A stretch of 64,000 nt of DNA from Yarrowia lipolytica (taxonomy: Eukaryota > Ascomycota > Dipodascomycetes > Dipodascales): NCBI RefSeq assembly GCF_001761485.1, contig NC_090775.1:1240001-1304000 (forward strand), read 5' to 3'. The notes under the pieces were generated by a model. The model searched no databases and had not been told where the DNA came from. It saw only the letters and a program-made list of their open reading frames with translations. Below are positions 1 through 11,160 of the stretch, one piece after another. A program made the position numbers and the translations under genes. Numbering within the stretch: position 1 is the stretch's first letter; each line of letters begins with the position of its first letter.

Positions 1-951
1 AAGCGTCTTCCGCAGGATATGAATGAATCTCGAGGGAGAAGTGTCCACCTCTCCATTGTTCAGACTAAGGTGGCCCAGAGCCTTGAGTTTCTGGTAGCTC
101 ACGAGCTCCAAGAACCGCCCTTCCACGATGTTGCGTTCTGTGAAGGTCTGGGCCCAGTCGGGGCCAAACTGATACAAGTCCAGAAACATGAGCACACGGT
201 CCAGCGTCCAATTATTGGGCTCGTCTGCCTTCCAAGAGATGGCGTTTCCAATGGGATGCGGCGACGAGTACTGGATCGGGCTCTGTTTACTCGGCTGTTC
301 CTGGTTCTTATGGCTGGAGTCGTTTTCAAACAAGTATGCCGAAGGTGTCGGAGGATGAGGCGACGTGGCGTTCACAGATCTATTCCCCGGCGTGAGATTG
401 AGGGGAGACGGGGCTCCCTGGCGTAAAATGTCTCTGCTTTTCTGGAATTTGAGTCTGGTCTCGTTAGGACTTGACGACAGCACTCCGTCTGGAGACGGCG
501 CGGTATGGAACGACTGTTCGGACTGCAGAGACTGGAACGAGGTGTCAAAGTTGTTGTTGTTGGGTGTGCGATGTAGCGAAGAGTAGGAAACAGACGACTT
601 GAGCTTCTGCGGAGTCTGCAAGTTGTTGGTACTGCTGTTGTTGTTGTAAGTGTTAAGATTGGCATGGGAAAGATGGTGCGTGAGACTGGGACCCGAGTTG
701 GCATTCGAGTCACCATTGGTATCACTCACGACACGTCGGTCGACGCGGATCTTGTTTGGGTTCGGAACCAGTCGCTCCAGAGCTCCAGTGGACACAGATC
801 GGTCTGCGACCTCAGACAAGTCGCTGCGCGAACGAAGTCGGTTTTTGGGCACGGTCACCGAGTACGGCGACGACGACACGGACTGCAGATCGTCCGTGAG
901 ATTATGAGCGTCGTCGTACGTCGGAATCAGGTTGATATGGAACTCGCCCAT
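1..951 (-). CDS. BCK1: BCK1-like MAPKKK, N-terminal part (SAM-type domain), cut by window edge
   Basis: An uninterrupted minus-strand frame of 317 codons runs from the ATG at 951 to base 1 and leaves the window without a stop. I checked every codon for stops. Residues 1 to about 240 are low-complexity and rich in Ser, Asn and Pro, as in the regulatory half of cell-wall-integrity MAPKKKs. Residues about 248-317 resemble the SAM-like domain of fungal BCK1 proteins: WTLDRVLMFL, then DWAQTF, GRFLELVSYQKL and SRFIHILRK. BCK1 relays the Pkc1 signal to the MAPKKs of the cell-wall-integrity pathway. The kinase domain would lie outside the window, so the assignment rests on the SAM-like segment alone. 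Another SAM-domain signalling protein (STE11 or STE50 type) is possible but fits less well. Confidence 0.55.
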   Translation of the reverse strand, partial: MGEFHINLIPTYDDAHNLTDDLQSVSSSPYSVTVPKNRLRSRSDLSEVADRSVSTGALERLVPNPNKIRVDRRVVSDTNGDSNANSGPSLTHHLSHANLNTYNNNSSTNNLQTPQKLKSSVSYSSLHRTPNNNNFDTSFQSLQSEQSFHTAPSPDGVLSSSPNETRLKFQKSRDILRQGAPSPLNLTPGNRSVNATSPHPPTPSAYLFENDSSHKNQEQPSKQSPIQYSSPHPIGNAISWKADEPNNWTLDRVLMFLDLYQFGPDWAQTFTERNIVEGRFLELVSYQKLKALGHLSLNNGEVDTSPSRFIHILRKTL

Positions 952-1761
952 GGTTCCGTGTACGGGTGCTTGTACTGTACAAGTAGTGGTGAGATGCTGG
1001 AGTGCGTGGTCTCGTGTTTGCAGGGAGTTTAAGTTTATCGGGGTCAGAACGAGAGAGGTTGAGGGGGTTGAAGGAGATTATGGGGGAAAGTGAAGAGTGC
1101 AAAGCGTCATAAATCTGGTTATGAGTTAATTCCGTTTTTCCCCGTTCCAAAAAGGTCACTTTTGGAGCAAGTTCAGCCACATTAATCCGTCCTCTCTTCG
1201 TTAAAGCCGCACCCAACTGGGACAACCGAGTCAAATAAATCCTCAACTGTTTTGTTTAGATTTGGTGACGAAGTGAGGGAGAGATATTGGGGAGTATTTG
1301 ACCGGTAATTGAAGATGGTGACTAGACACGTGTATCTCAGCATCTGTAGAGACCTCTATTAACATGTTTAGACCTTCTTAGATCTAGACCTTAGATCTTA
1401 GACCCTCTTAGATCCCCCATCCTCCATAGTCACACTGGTACCTAGTATGGCTACAATCATCAATTCACCGTACCAAGCAAAATACCAAATGGAGATATTC
1501 GTCTGCAACTTTTCAACTCCAGACACTTTATCGATACCCCCACTATATAATGACCTCACTACAACCTCAATTGTTGCCTTCCATTCACATACTGATCTCA
1601 GTTGTAGATCACGACCCACAACTGCACATGATAGCCAGTGCTCGTTGGACAGTAGCACCTGTGTCGCCCGGTGTCGTTCCTTTACGCAATAAATGCATTC
1701 CTATATACATAACGCAGAAGAACCAAATTACTCGCTCCACTCGTAATTTCAACTTCCTCTT
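952..1761. other. Intergenic: upstream of the BCK1-like gene, downstream of bL21m
   Basis: No coding frame here is convincing. Bases 1366-1416 hold a degenerate run of TTAGATC and TTAGACC words. A CACGTG lies near 1328. The stretch probably holds the BCK1 promoter and the 3' end of the bL21m transcript. Confidence 0.5.
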
Positions 1762-2205
1762 CTAAGCCTTGAGTTCCAGCTCGCTAATTCGAATGATGGT
1801 CTGGGGCACCTTTCGCTGGGTCCGAGTGTAACCCTTGTCCTTGATTCGATGGTGAACATGGGTGGTCATGGGCTCAGCAGTGAGAGCAGTCACAACGCCC
1901 TTGATGTTGAAGTGGTCCTGGGAAATGTACTTGTCACCCTGGAACACGTGATCCCGAGAGCCGATCTGGCTCACGTGCTCAAAGTTGATCACGTCGCCCA
2001 CCTTGAGGCCCTTGAACCGGTAAGGCAGTCGCATCTGGTCGCCCTTGGTCACCAGGTAGGCGTTGTTGTGCATGTGCACCTTGGCGAAAATGTGCTGGTT
2101 GGCGAGCAGCAGGGGCTTGATCTGCTCGGCAGACACCTTGAGGAACCCGCTGGGCGCGCTGGCGGCGGTCGACATGTGCCGCACCTGTCTCAATAGCGAC
2201 ATCAT
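1762..2205 (-). CDS. MRPL49: Mitochondrial large-subunit ribosomal protein bL21m
   Basis: A 147-residue protein. The N-terminus (MMSLLRQVRHMSTAASA) is basic and amphipathic with no acidic residues, as expected of a mitochondrial targeting sequence. The rest matches ribosomal protein L21: an FAKVHMHNNAYLVTKGDQ segment, the hydrophobic GLKVGDVINFEHV core, and the C-terminal HHRIKDKGYTRTQRK-type basic tail typical of bL21 proteins (KxxxYKRxxGHR in bacteria). It would bind 23S-type rRNA in the mitochondrial large subunit. The length is close to the fungal family (about 150-160). Two adjacent ATGs (2205 and 2202) lie in frame; the first is given. Confidence 0.85.
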   Translation of the reverse strand: MMSLLRQVRHMSTAASAPSGFLKVSAEQIKPLLLANQHIFAKVHMHNNAYLVTKGDQMRLPYRFKGLKVGDVINFEHVSQIGSRDHVFQGDKYISQDHFNIKGVVTALTAEPMTTHVHHRIKDKGYTRTQRKVPQTIIRISELELKA

Positions 2206-3413
2206 TGTGTTTGTGTGGTGTTGTGTGAAGTGGTGATGTATGTATGAAAAAGTTTCAGTTGGAAGATTGGTACATGATGTAAGCGGGGCGGTGAATGGGG
2301 GGATTCAAGAGACGAAAATACCACCGAGTATGTACGGCGTATATTTGGGGCGGAATTGTCTTGTTTTATTAGAATCGGAGCATGTGATATAATCTAGCGC
2401 TCGAGGATCGAACCCGCAATCACGGTTAATGTAATGTTTTTTTTCTTCTTTTTTTTTTCTCACTTTTCTTAGGGTATTTTTTTATAACATATACTGTATA
2501 TACTGTAACATATTATATATATTTTTATACACAATACATAAAATATGATGCATTCAGTAAACTAATCATTCAACTAAATATTCCAACTAAGACATACATT
2601 ACTAAGCCGATATCAACAGCAAATTGGTCAATTTAATTGGAGACGGAGGTACGAAAATTCAAAAGAATTTTTTTTTTGTGAGAGCCACCAATAAAAACCC
2701 GAATCTCCTCTAACATCTGCTTTACCCCAAGTGCAATTATCAATTAAATTGTTTATTTCAAAAAAAGAGGGGAAAAAAGAAAAAAATACATCACTGCGAG
2801 AAAAAAAATACCATCACTGCGGGATTACGACTCAACTCGAAATTAGGCCCAAACAGGCCATTGCTAAATCCGATGCGCCCGAGATCAGAGCCCCGACGGA
2901 GATAAATTGTGCGTTTTTTTGGGGGAAAAAAGAACCCAAGACGAAAATAGTGCCATATCCACTCAATTAGCAACAAATAATGCCATTTTGATTCTCTCAC
3001 ATGACTCAAAACGCCCCCAGAACAACCTCCTCGTATGGTCACATGTTTTGATGGTTCCTGAAACCTTGCTGTTTCGAATGACCTGATCTCAGCCGCTGAT
3101 TACGTGGATACCAACTGCAAGCGTCAGCATGAGAAAGAGAGTACAGAAAGCTGAATGTGGACGGAAGGAGAGGGGCGCGCTGTGAAACGTCCATTCCGGT
3201 CACGTGACCGCCCGCCCCCCACGTGATCTCCCGGTCTCTGTTTGCCACCTTTTCCAGTTGCCCATCACTGCTATAGTGGTTCTTCAGTTGACTTTCAACT
3301 TACTGTAGTTATGCAACTAACTTAAACAGTCCCAATATCTCTCCCGGGTAACTTGCTAACTCACCATCTCAAATCTTTTGAAATCAGACGGATATCCTCG
3401 AAACGTGTGTGCC
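2206..3413. other. Divergent intergenic region between bL21m and FZO1
   Basis: A shared 1.2 kb promoter region. Bases 2430-2800 are AT-rich with T- and A-runs. Near FZO1 lies a perfect 14-bp palindrome centred on CACGTG (3197-3210), with a second CACGTG at 3220-3225. No ORF resembles a protein. Confidence 0.55.
3197..3225. promoter_or_regulatory. Palindromic CACGTG site plus second CACGTG
   Basis: CGGTCACGTGACCG at 3197-3210 reads the same on both strands. Another CACGTG follows at 3220-3225. It lies about 190 bp upstream of the FZO1 ATG, in the region shared with bL21m. CACGTG is the core of bHLH sites (Cbf1 or Pho4 type). Binding is inferred. Confidence 0.5.
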
Positions 3414-6146
3414 ATGTCCGACAGAGACCCGTACGACTACCCGCCGGGCCAAGAGCCCAGCAGCAGTAAAGACGGAAACAGAGAGTCCAACGCCAACGCC
3501 AACTCCAACGCCAACAGCGACAACTACCACCGAAGAGGGTCCAATGACCATGACTCGGGATACGCGCCTTCTGTGTCCGGCAGCATCATCACCGACGAGC
3601 TGGTCGACAAGTCGAAGCTCATTGTGTTTGATGGCTCGACCCTGGAGGCCGCAGACAGCTCGCACCGACGGCTCAGTGGCGAGACTCGCCAGATGCAACA
3701 AGCCCAACTGAGCCAGCTTCGGTACAATGAGAACCGGATATCGTTAGGTCGAAGTATCTCGGCCGTGATGGGCATCCTACGGGAGCTCCAGGACGTTAAC
3801 AGAGACCGACCGGTCTACTACCCCCCAGTGGCAAACCCTCAGCCCCCCACAGCCACCTCTTCCAGACACAGCTCACCGGTTCCAGACCTACAGGCGATCC
3901 AAGACCCCCGAAACGAGCTACTACGGAACGTTAGTATATTCGGCGAGGCCCCCCGAGACATCACTCCTGCTCCCCAGAACAGACGCCAAAGCTACATTGA
4001 GGGGTTCGACGAACTGCCCACCGTGGACTCGGAGTTCAACATCTTCAAGCTCGCCATTGTGGATGACTCCAAAGCGTCCAAGGACGTGCACGAGTTTGAC
4101 AAGGAAGCCCTAGGCGTGCTCATCGACACACGAATCACAAAGTGCATGAAGCACTTGTCCAACTTGAGAGTTCGTATTGACGATACCGCCTCAAAGGTGC
4201 TCATTACCGGAGATGTCAACTCGGGTAAGTCGACCTTCTGCAACGCGCTTCTCAGAAGATATCTGCTGCCCGAAGACCAGCAGCCCTGTACTAACGTCTT
4301 CTGTGAGGTGATTGACGCGCGGGAAAACGACAATGTGGAGGAAGTTCATGCGGTGCCACTAGGAATGGAGTACAACCGCAACTCGGAGGCCTCCTACGAG
4401 GTGCACAAGCTTGGCGACCTCGAGGATCTGGTCTATGAGGTGGACCGATACCACATTCTGAAAATCTACACCGTAGATAACAGACCCATCACCCAGTCGC
4501 TGTTGCACAACGGAGTGATTGATATTTCGCTGATTGACGCTCCGGGACTCAACAAGGACTCGTACCAGACCACCCAAGTGTTTTCTCGTCAGGAGGAGAT
4601 TGATCTTGTGATTTTCGTCGTTTCTGCCGAAAACCACTTTACCCTTTCTGCCAAGGAGTTTATCACTGCTGCTGCTCGAGAAAAGTCGTATGTTTTCATT
4701 GTCGTGAACCGATTCGACACTATTAAAAACAAGCAGCGATGTAAGCAGCGCATTCTTGACCAGGTCAAGGAACTGTCTCCTGCTACTCACAAGGACGCCT
4801 CGGAGTTTGTGCATTTCGTTTCCTCCTCCAGACAGCTGGAGAAGAGCCCTGCTGGCCCCGATGATGGCCCTGGTGACGACGACGACCCCGATAACAACAA
4901 TCCCGACATGTCCGACGCCGATTTCGACGCCCTGGAAGAGTCTCTGCGAAACTTTGTACTTGAAAAGCGGTCTGTTTCGAAACTCTCACCCGCAAAGACC
5001 TATCTCACGCACATTCTTGACGATCTTGAGAAACTCGTTCACGCCAACAAGGCTGTTTCCCAGCAACAAAAGGATATTTTGTTGTCTCAACTGAAACAGA
5101 TCACTCCTCAGTACGATCGGTCTATCAGTGACTCAACTTCTGCTTCGACCCAGGTGGACCAGACTCTCGAGGACTGCTGCAAGCAGGCCTACTACGAGAC
5201 TCGGGAGGGTCTTTCAGCCAAGTTTGAGCAGCTCGCCACTGTGTCGCCCGCCTTTTCATCCTACTTTGACCTGTACGCTTACGCAGAGGCCACCATGGAC
5301 AAGATTGTCGCCCAGCTTCAATCTGCGGTGATTGAGTGCGAGGACAAGGCCAAGGCACATGTGATTTCGGCTGTGGATGTGATTAACACCGTTGGAGCAG
5401 AGAAGATTGGCTCCGAGTTCATGGCTAACAAGGTGTTCCGACACGATCTCATGTTCACTCGAAGAAAGGATACACTCAGTCGGGCCATCAAGACGGACAT
5501 TTACCCGTCCGACTTTATCGACATTCAGCTTCCGTCCATGACCGATGTGATCACCTACGACTACGCCGGCAAGGTCAAGTCCCTTTTGGGTCTGGAAAAC
5601 CTCACCAAGAGTGAGACGGCCCAGAAGATGCTTTCCAGCGAGTCTGCTACCGCTGTTTCCAACGCTTTGACGCTGGCTTCAGTTGTGGGAGGATCCCGGC
5701 TCATTGTCAACCGCGGATGGGTGCATTTCATGTCCAACATTATTGCTTCCGAGTTCGGAACCGTCAAGAAGCTGATTCTGCCTGTGTGCGTTGTTTCTGT
5801 TGTCGCTTCGCTCGGCTACATCATCTACGACATGCCTGCTGCTGTGCCCAGGAATCTCGCTCGACGAGTGGTCAACGAGGTCAACTCCATCGACTACATC
5901 CATTCCAACAGTGAGCGAATTGCCCAGGAATGTAGACAGGTGCTCAAGTACCCTGCGCGGGAGGTACGGGCTGGGTTCGACCGGCTGATTGAAAAGAACT
6001 CGCGCAAGAGAGATGAGTGTTCCAAGATGGCCAAGAAGGCCGACGTGGCCAACAAGTTTTTTGTCAAGCTGGAGCGGGAGATTCAGAGCCAGAAACGGGC
6101 TCTCGAGCTGATTCACGTCGAAGTCAGTGCTCTTCCTCTCGACTGA
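3414..6146 (+). CDS. FZO1: Mitofusin, mitochondrial outer-membrane fusion GTPase
   Basis: A 910-residue dynamin-family GTPase that tethers and fuses mitochondrial outer membranes. The GTPase motifs are clear: a P-loop GDVNSGKST near residue 265-273, a G3 motif DAPGLNKD near 380, and a G4-like NRFD near 432. Hydrophobic stretches at about residues 745-780 and 783-803 (LILPVCVVSVVASLGYIIYD) fit the membrane anchor that places both ends in the cytosol, and heptad-rich segments flank it. The first ~150 residues are Asn- and Ser-rich and poorly conserved. The reading frame stays open upstream to a TTG, but the ATG at 3414 (context GCCATGTCC) is the credible start. Length fits fungal Fzo1 (about 850-930). 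Confidence 0.93.
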   Translation: MSDRDPYDYPPGQEPSSSKDGNRESNANANSNANSDNYHRRGSNDHDSGYAPSVSGSIITDELVDKSKLIVFDGSTLEAADSSHRRLSGETRQMQQAQLSQLRYNENRISLGRSISAVMGILRELQDVNRDRPVYYPPVANPQPPTATSSRHSSPVPDLQAIQDPRNELLRNVSIFGEAPRDITPAPQNRRQSYIEGFDELPTVDSEFNIFKLAIVDDSKASKDVHEFDKEALGVLIDTRITKCMKHLSNLRVRIDDTASKVLITGDVNSGKSTFCNALLRRYLLPEDQQPCTNVFCEVIDARENDNVEEVHAVPLGMEYNRNSEASYEVHKLGDLEDLVYEVDRYHILKIYTVDNRPITQSLLHNGVIDISLIDAPGLNKDSYQTTQVFSRQEEIDLVIFVVSAENHFTLSAKEFITAAAREKSYVFIVVNRFDTIKNKQRCKQRILDQVKELSPATHKDASEFVHFVSSSRQLEKSPAGPDDGPGDDDDPDNNNPDMSDADFDALEESLRNFVLEKRSVSKLSPAKTYLTHILDDLEKLVHANKAVSQQQKDILLSQLKQITPQYDRSISDSTSASTQVDQTLEDCCKQAYYETREGLSAKFEQLATVSPAFSSYFDLYAYAEATMDKIVAQLQSAVIECEDKAKAHVISAVDVINTVGAEKIGSEFMANKVFRHDLMFTRRKDTLSRAIKTDIYPSDFIDIQLPSMTDVITYDYAGKVKSLLGLENLTKSETAQKMLSSESATAVSNALTLASVVGGSRLIVNRGWVHFMSNIIASEFGTVKKLILPVCVVSVVASLGYIIYDMPAAVPRNLARRVVNEVNSIDYIHSNSERIAQECRQVLKYPAREVRAGFDRLIEKNSRKRDECSKMAKKADVANKFFVKLEREIQSQKRALELIHVEVSALPLD

Positions 6147-6629
6147 AGGGGATGTAATGTGTTTCAATGTATATATTGTTTTACGACTAGAGAGTGGGCG
6201 TAGATGCAAGTTATCTAGTACAATACTGCTATGATGACACTAACAGAGGTCGATCTAAGACAGTCAAATGAAAACCGACGCCCGGCTGAACTAAAAACTG
6301 TAGAACTACCGACAGCATCACCATATTGTCAGTCCTGTGTCTCCTTAACAATGGTTTTGATGCCTGTTTGTACACCAATAAAATTACAATATATGCTTGG
6401 ACCGTGGTCCTGTAGTTGCTGAATATCCAAGTCAGACTTACTGGACTTTTAGTGAGAGACACCTAGTGGGAGACCTAGTGAGACGACATCTGAGATCGCA
6501 CATGGTGTGGTCAGATGGCCAGGTTCCAGGTTAGTCACGCCCAATATAAGTGAAGGAGGGGTCATGCGCTTCGGATGACGACTTTCTATCAATTCAAATG
6601 GTGTCGTCACGTCCGTGCCCTCACTCCAG
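6147..6629. other. Convergent intergenic region
   Basis: It separates the stops of FZO1 and the transglycosylase gene, which converge. I see only probable 3' UTR sequence and no gene. Confidence 0.5.
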
Positions 6630-7850
6630 TTAGTCCAACAAATCAATATCTACTCCCCTCAACGCATCCACCGCCCATTGAGGGTACTTGTCCTTATCTC
6701 CATGCAGATCCTTGAAGAACTTTTTGACAAACTCCGGGAACTCGTCCTCCAAGATGGCCTCCCGGGCCTCATCCATGAGATTGAGCTGGTAGTGGATGTT
6801 ATGCAGGGTCAGAAAGTGGGCTCCGGTGGTCTCCTTTGAAGCCAGAGAGTTGACAACGGCTCTGGTGATACCCATGCCTCCCTCGGACTTGGGACGACAG
6901 GTGGGACACTTGCAGCCCTCCTCAATAGGCCGGAAATCGTCGGCATACTGTTTGTTTCGGAGGTTGAGGTTTCCGTATCGAGTAATGGCATTTCCAAACC
7001 GAGCAGTTCGTGACGGGTACACACAGTCAAACAGATCTGCTCCCAGAGCCACAGAGACCACCAAGTCCTCCGCGTAGCCCACTCCCATGCAGTATCGGGG
7101 TTTGTTTTCGGGCAGAATGTCTGTGCAGGTGGTCACCACCTCGCAGTAGGCCTCCTTGTTCTCTCCTCCAGACAGCCCTCCAATGGCGTAGCCTGGGGTG
7201 TCTCTTTTAATCATTTCGTGGCAGCAAAACTTTCGCATGTCCGCGTCCAAGCCGCCCTGGATGATGGCAAACAGGTTCTGAGTGTCCGGGTTCTTGTGGG
7301 CCTTGATGCATCGATCCAGCCACCGGATAGATCGATGCATGGCCTCCTCCATACGAGGGCCCTCAGTGAGGGTGGCCACAACGTCGTCAAGCTGCATCAT
7401 GATGTCGGAGCCGATCGAGTTCTGCAGCGACATGGAATGTTCTGGCGTCAGAAGCATGGGAGAGCCGTCATGGGGGCTCTGGAATTCCACTCCTTCCTCA
7501 GTGATCCGGGCCAGCTTGAGCAGAGACACCATTTGAAACCCTCCAGAGTCGGTCAAAATGTTTTTGTTCCAGTTCTGGAACTTGTGCGCGCCTCCCACTC
7601 GGTCGAGGGTGTCCTGGCCTGGCTTCAGACCGAGGTGGTAGGTGTTGTTCAGACAAATGTTGCACCCCAAGGACTTCTCCAGCTGTTCTGGAGTCAGACC
7701 CTTGAGAGACGCCTGGGTAGCCACGGGCATGAACATGGGCGTCTTGACCCGGCCGTGGGGCAGGTCCATGTCGGCAGCCCGGGCTTTAGATCGCGAGCAC
7801 TTGGCCCGCAGCGTGAACTCCAGCGGTTTTTTGGTCATGTTTCGGATCAT
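6630..7850 (-). CDS. QTRT1: Queuine tRNA-ribosyltransferase catalytic subunit (eukaryotic TGT)
   Basis: A 406-residue enzyme that replaces guanine-34 of GUN-anticodon tRNAs with queuine. Diagnostic motifs are present: DSGGFQM with the catalytic Asp near residue 101, GGLSGGE near 224-230, and [12 protein letters not shown] with the nucleophilic Asp near 275. The zinc site is CxCxxC near 313-318 plus His near 350 in LTLHNIHY. The (beta/alpha)8 barrel is complete. Two in-frame ATGs, at 7850 and 7838, follow a T-run; 7850 is given. The frame also reads upstream to a TTG, which is unlikely to be used. The enzyme normally works with a QTRT2 partner, which is not in this window. Saccharomyces cerevisiae has no such gene. 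Confidence 0.93.
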   Translation of the reverse strand: MIRNMTKKPLEFTLRAKCSRSKARAADMDLPHGRVKTPMFMPVATQASLKGLTPEQLEKSLGCNICLNNTYHLGLKPGQDTLDRVGGAHKFQNWNKNILTDSGGFQMVSLLKLARITEEGVEFQSPHDGSPMLLTPEHSMSLQNSIGSDIMMQLDDVVATLTEGPRMEEAMHRSIRWLDRCIKAHKNPDTQNLFAIIQGGLDADMRKFCCHEMIKRDTPGYAIGGLSGGENKEAYCEVVTTCTDILPENKPRYCMGVGYAEDLVVSVALGADLFDCVYPSRTARFGNAITRYGNLNLRNKQYADDFRPIEEGCKCPTCRPKSEGGMGITRAVVNSLASKETTGAHFLTLHNIHYQLNLMDEAREAILEDEFPEFVKKFFKDLHGDKDKYPQWAVDALRGVDIDLLD

Positions 7851-9224
7851 GGAAAAAAAAAAATGGTTTGAAATTTCACACAAAGTTTATCTGACTGGAC
7901 GGACGCAGTGTAACAACAGACAAGGGGTTCTTGGTTGCAAGAAACTGACCATTATGTGGATAGACAATCAGCTCGTTTGAATGGACGCTTGTCGGTACTC
8001 TTTGAAGACATTTTTGACCACACATGTTTTCTTTTTTCAACCGTATGCCACTGTACTAAGTACTTGATTGTTTAGTTGAGCGTTTAGTTAATATGGAACC
8101 TCGAAGAGAGACTCTAGAAGCGATAATTCTGTAAATATCGTCTTGAAACTTGCACAGTATAGCTCTTTTGATAGTACAAAAAGCCATGTTCTCCCCCTCG
8201 TATCCCAGGATCACGCTCATGCTACTTTGACTGCTCTCTTTAGATCTCAGAAGAACCATCTTTACTTAGAAAGCTAGTTGAACCCCATGAGCTAAACCAG
8301 CAATGTACGAGATTCTACAATAGGGCGGGTATTGGTTTCGTATAACTCGACGTCGTTTAAAAGACAAATGTATCATCTTGACCTTGACTGCTGATTGTCT
8401 TCGCATTATTCATGTAGTAGTACAGATATCCAACACCAGCTCATCATGACAATATCATCAGTGACCCATAATGGCTAAAAGGTCGCATCATCCTTGCGAT
8501 ACGACGACGTACACAACTCTTAGCAAGTGTAGACATGGGCGGTACAGTATACTCAATGTAGAAACAATCTGACAGGTGTTAGTCCTTTTCTACTTGTTTT
8601 TCCCTTTCAACTTGTGTCGCTTCTACGGAACCCCAAGTAGTCTACAGATATGTGGGCACTCATTCTGTACAAGTAAATGGTCCAAGTAAATGGTCCAAGT
8701 AAATGGTCCAAGTAAACTGTCAGATCTATAAGTAATCTGTTGAAGATTAATCAGATAACTACTTGGAAAAGATAGAGAAATAGAGAAAGAAATAAAGCAA
8801 ATTCCTGCTAATGCTGGTATGGAACGCTTCCACCTTCAGACACGAACACATACTCGATCTGTTGGCAGCACACCATCTGAAAACAGAGCTCCAGTTCGAA
8901 AGAGATATTCCAGCGCTCAGTCCAAATATACCATTAAACTCACGATTAACAAAGAGAGACCCTGAGTCATGGATTACACATGGCCACTAATGATATCTGT
9001 CAAGCGGCACTCTATATACCACACATGCTCGATGTGTGCGTTAGGAAATTGCCAATTGACCCAGTCAAGCTCTACTACAATCACTATACAGACTGTGTAC
9101 AAAAAACGAGCGGCTACAAACGAGCGGCTACAGACACGTGTGTTGTGTGGCGCGCGCGCGCGCGTGGAACCGCAGCAGATATACAGGTTAGTTTAATTAA
9201 ATAATGCCGATGCTTGGTTCCCCA
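7851..9224. other. Intergenic between two minus-strand genes
   Basis: No recognisable gene. It contains a four-copy 13-bp repeat (8670-8721), a 14-bp direct duplication of AAACGAGCGGCTAC near 9107-9134, and a (GC)n run near 9150-9162. The longest frames (74-75 codons) overlap in different frames and resemble nothing. Confidence 0.5.
8670..8721. repeat. 13-bp tandem repeat, 4 copies
   Basis: The unit CAAGTAAATGGTC starts at 8670, 8683 and 8696. A fourth, slightly changed copy starts at 8709. Confidence 0.85.
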
Positions 9225-10551
9225 TCATGCTTGGCTTCCCGCATCACCAGGAACAAATGGCTTGAAGCCCTTGTATCTGTTGTAGCCATTGGCAGCGACG
9301 GCCGGTGCAGGAGAAGAGCCCAGAGAGCCCGATGCAGGAGCACCGCCGTGGTTGCTGCCGGAATTGTGGTTGTGGTTGTTGCTGCTGTGGTTATTATGAT
9401 GATTATTCTGATGCTGGTGGTAAGTCTTCCGGGGAGGCACCCGGTCGTAATGCACCTTGAGTGCCCGGCCCTCAAACATTTTTCCATCGAACAGCTCAAT
9501 CGCCTTACTGGCCGTCTCTTCGTCTTGAAACGTGACCAATGCAAATCCCAGGCTGTCACCCACATCGTTGGTCTGGATCTCAACATGGGACACGGGGCCA
9601 CAGCTGCCCAGATACGCCTTGAGCTCGTACCATGTGGTAGAAAACGGAATGTTGCCCACAAACAGCCGCTGCTTGTCTATCGGAGTATCCGAAAAGTTCA
9701 TGACTCGCGGCTTGTATCCGCCACCGTAGCTGCCGTTGTAGCCGCCGTAGCCGCCGTAGCCACCAAAGCGACGCATCCGCGGCACATGGCCGTACTGCAT
9801 GAAGCCGGGACTCATAGGCATGCTGTACACGGGCGAGGTTTGGGTCCAATCGGGAGCGACGGGCGCCACATAGTATGGCATGGGGGAGTTAGTAAGAGAG
9901 GAGGCGCCTGACGACGCTACAGAGTTGGCGGAGGGCGATGCTGTTTGGGAGGCGGTGTTGTCGGGGACGTTGGACGATGCAAGATAGGTGTCGGTCATGG
10001 GGGGCGAGCCGGGGTAAAAGGGCACGTACTGCGGCATGTAGCCCATGTACTGGGGAGGTGCCCCGGGGTAGGGTTGCGGCGATTGGGGGTAGGCGGCGTA
10101 CTGGTTGTAGTGCACCCCGGGCACAGCCATGGGGTGATGCATGCCCATCTGCATCTGGTGGTGCATCATGGCCTGGTGCTGGAGCATCATGGCCTGCGGG
10201 GGCGACAGCGGCGGCTGTGTGGCCAGCACAAATCCGTCCATGTCGTGGCCCTGGAGCTTGGCTGCCAGCTCGACCGCCACCTGGGCGGTTTTCACCTCGA
10301 CATTGGCGATTCCGGGCACCACGATGCGCACCATGCACCAGCAGGGGAACACGTCGTTGATGACATCTTTGACGCCTCGCCAGGTGGCGTTTTGGGGGAG
10401 CTGTGTTAGAGGGATTGCACGCAGAGGGGGCAGTCGGTGTACTTACATTGTGGAGTGAGAAGGCGTTGGGGGGCAACAGGTCCGCCTCAGAGTGGGGTGG
10501 CGAACTGGCCGGAGGAGACTTGCTGGCAGAGGCAGGTGGCGACTGCGACAT
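9225..10551 (-). CDS. Two-RRM RNA-binding protein with a 46-nt intron
   Basis: The gene is spliced: exon 1 is 10447-10551 (35 codons, ATG at 10551), the intron is 10401-10446, and exon 2 is 9225-10400. The intron starts GTAAGT and ends CTAACACAG. Joining gives 426 residues and rebuilds a first RRM (about residues 32-95) whose LPQNATWRGVKDVIND segment spans the junction; without splicing this segment is lost. A second, more canonical RRM lies at about 280-354 (RNP2-like LFVGNIP, RNP1-like LGFALVTF). Between them is a Met/Gln/Pro/Tyr-rich disordered stretch and a GGYGGYGGYNG patch. After RRM2 come His/Asn-rich repeats. It resembles yeast mRNA-binding proteins of the Gbp2/Hrb1 or Mrn1 type, but I cannot fix an orthologue. 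Role in mRNA binding is inferred. Confidence 0.8.
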
Positions 10552-11160
10552 TGGAAGGGGTCGTGGGGCGATGCTAAGGGAGCAGGAGGTTTCCAGGCGT
10601 GGTTTGGTGCGACGCAAGTGTGGCTGTTGCAGTAGTGTTAGCCAACTGAAATGCTGGTGGTAGACGACTATTGACCTGCTTTTGTGTCTCTAGTGGCACT
10701 AAGGTTTTGTGCAGTGACTAACGTCCTGTTGTGGGTGAGGGAAGGTAGACCAGAGGTCGGGACGACGGCGGGCGCGGGGGACGGCGGAGGAGGCCACGTG
10801 ACCGGACGGAAGGGGCGGGGGCCTGTGGCTGGAAGTGGGTTTTGATTGGTTTTTGGGGACCGCGGTTGGCGGGTGTTGAGAGTCTCCACGAGAGCTGCTG
10901 CTACGGTTTCTGAAAGGGTGTAGACTGTGGTTCAGAGCAGAGTTAAATGGGTGAGCTTGTTCAAACTTGCTGCAAGTTGATAAGGCATGCCGGAACCCGT
11001 GGGGGTTAGGGTACCGGCTGGGAGGGGATAAATAATGAAGGGTTTTGGATTTGGGGGAGGCAGATGGTTGTAATTAAAAGGAAGAGGGAAGAGTTGGAGG
11101 AGATGGAGGGATGGAAGGCGGTCGGTTATGCAATTGATTCGGGAGCCGGTTATTGGTTTT

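Noticed and set aside
2385-2435. A tRNA-like B-box (GGTTCGATCC on the minus strand) next to a T-run
   Set aside because: Only four of five T-stem pairs form and no matching acceptor stem or A-box is found on either strand.
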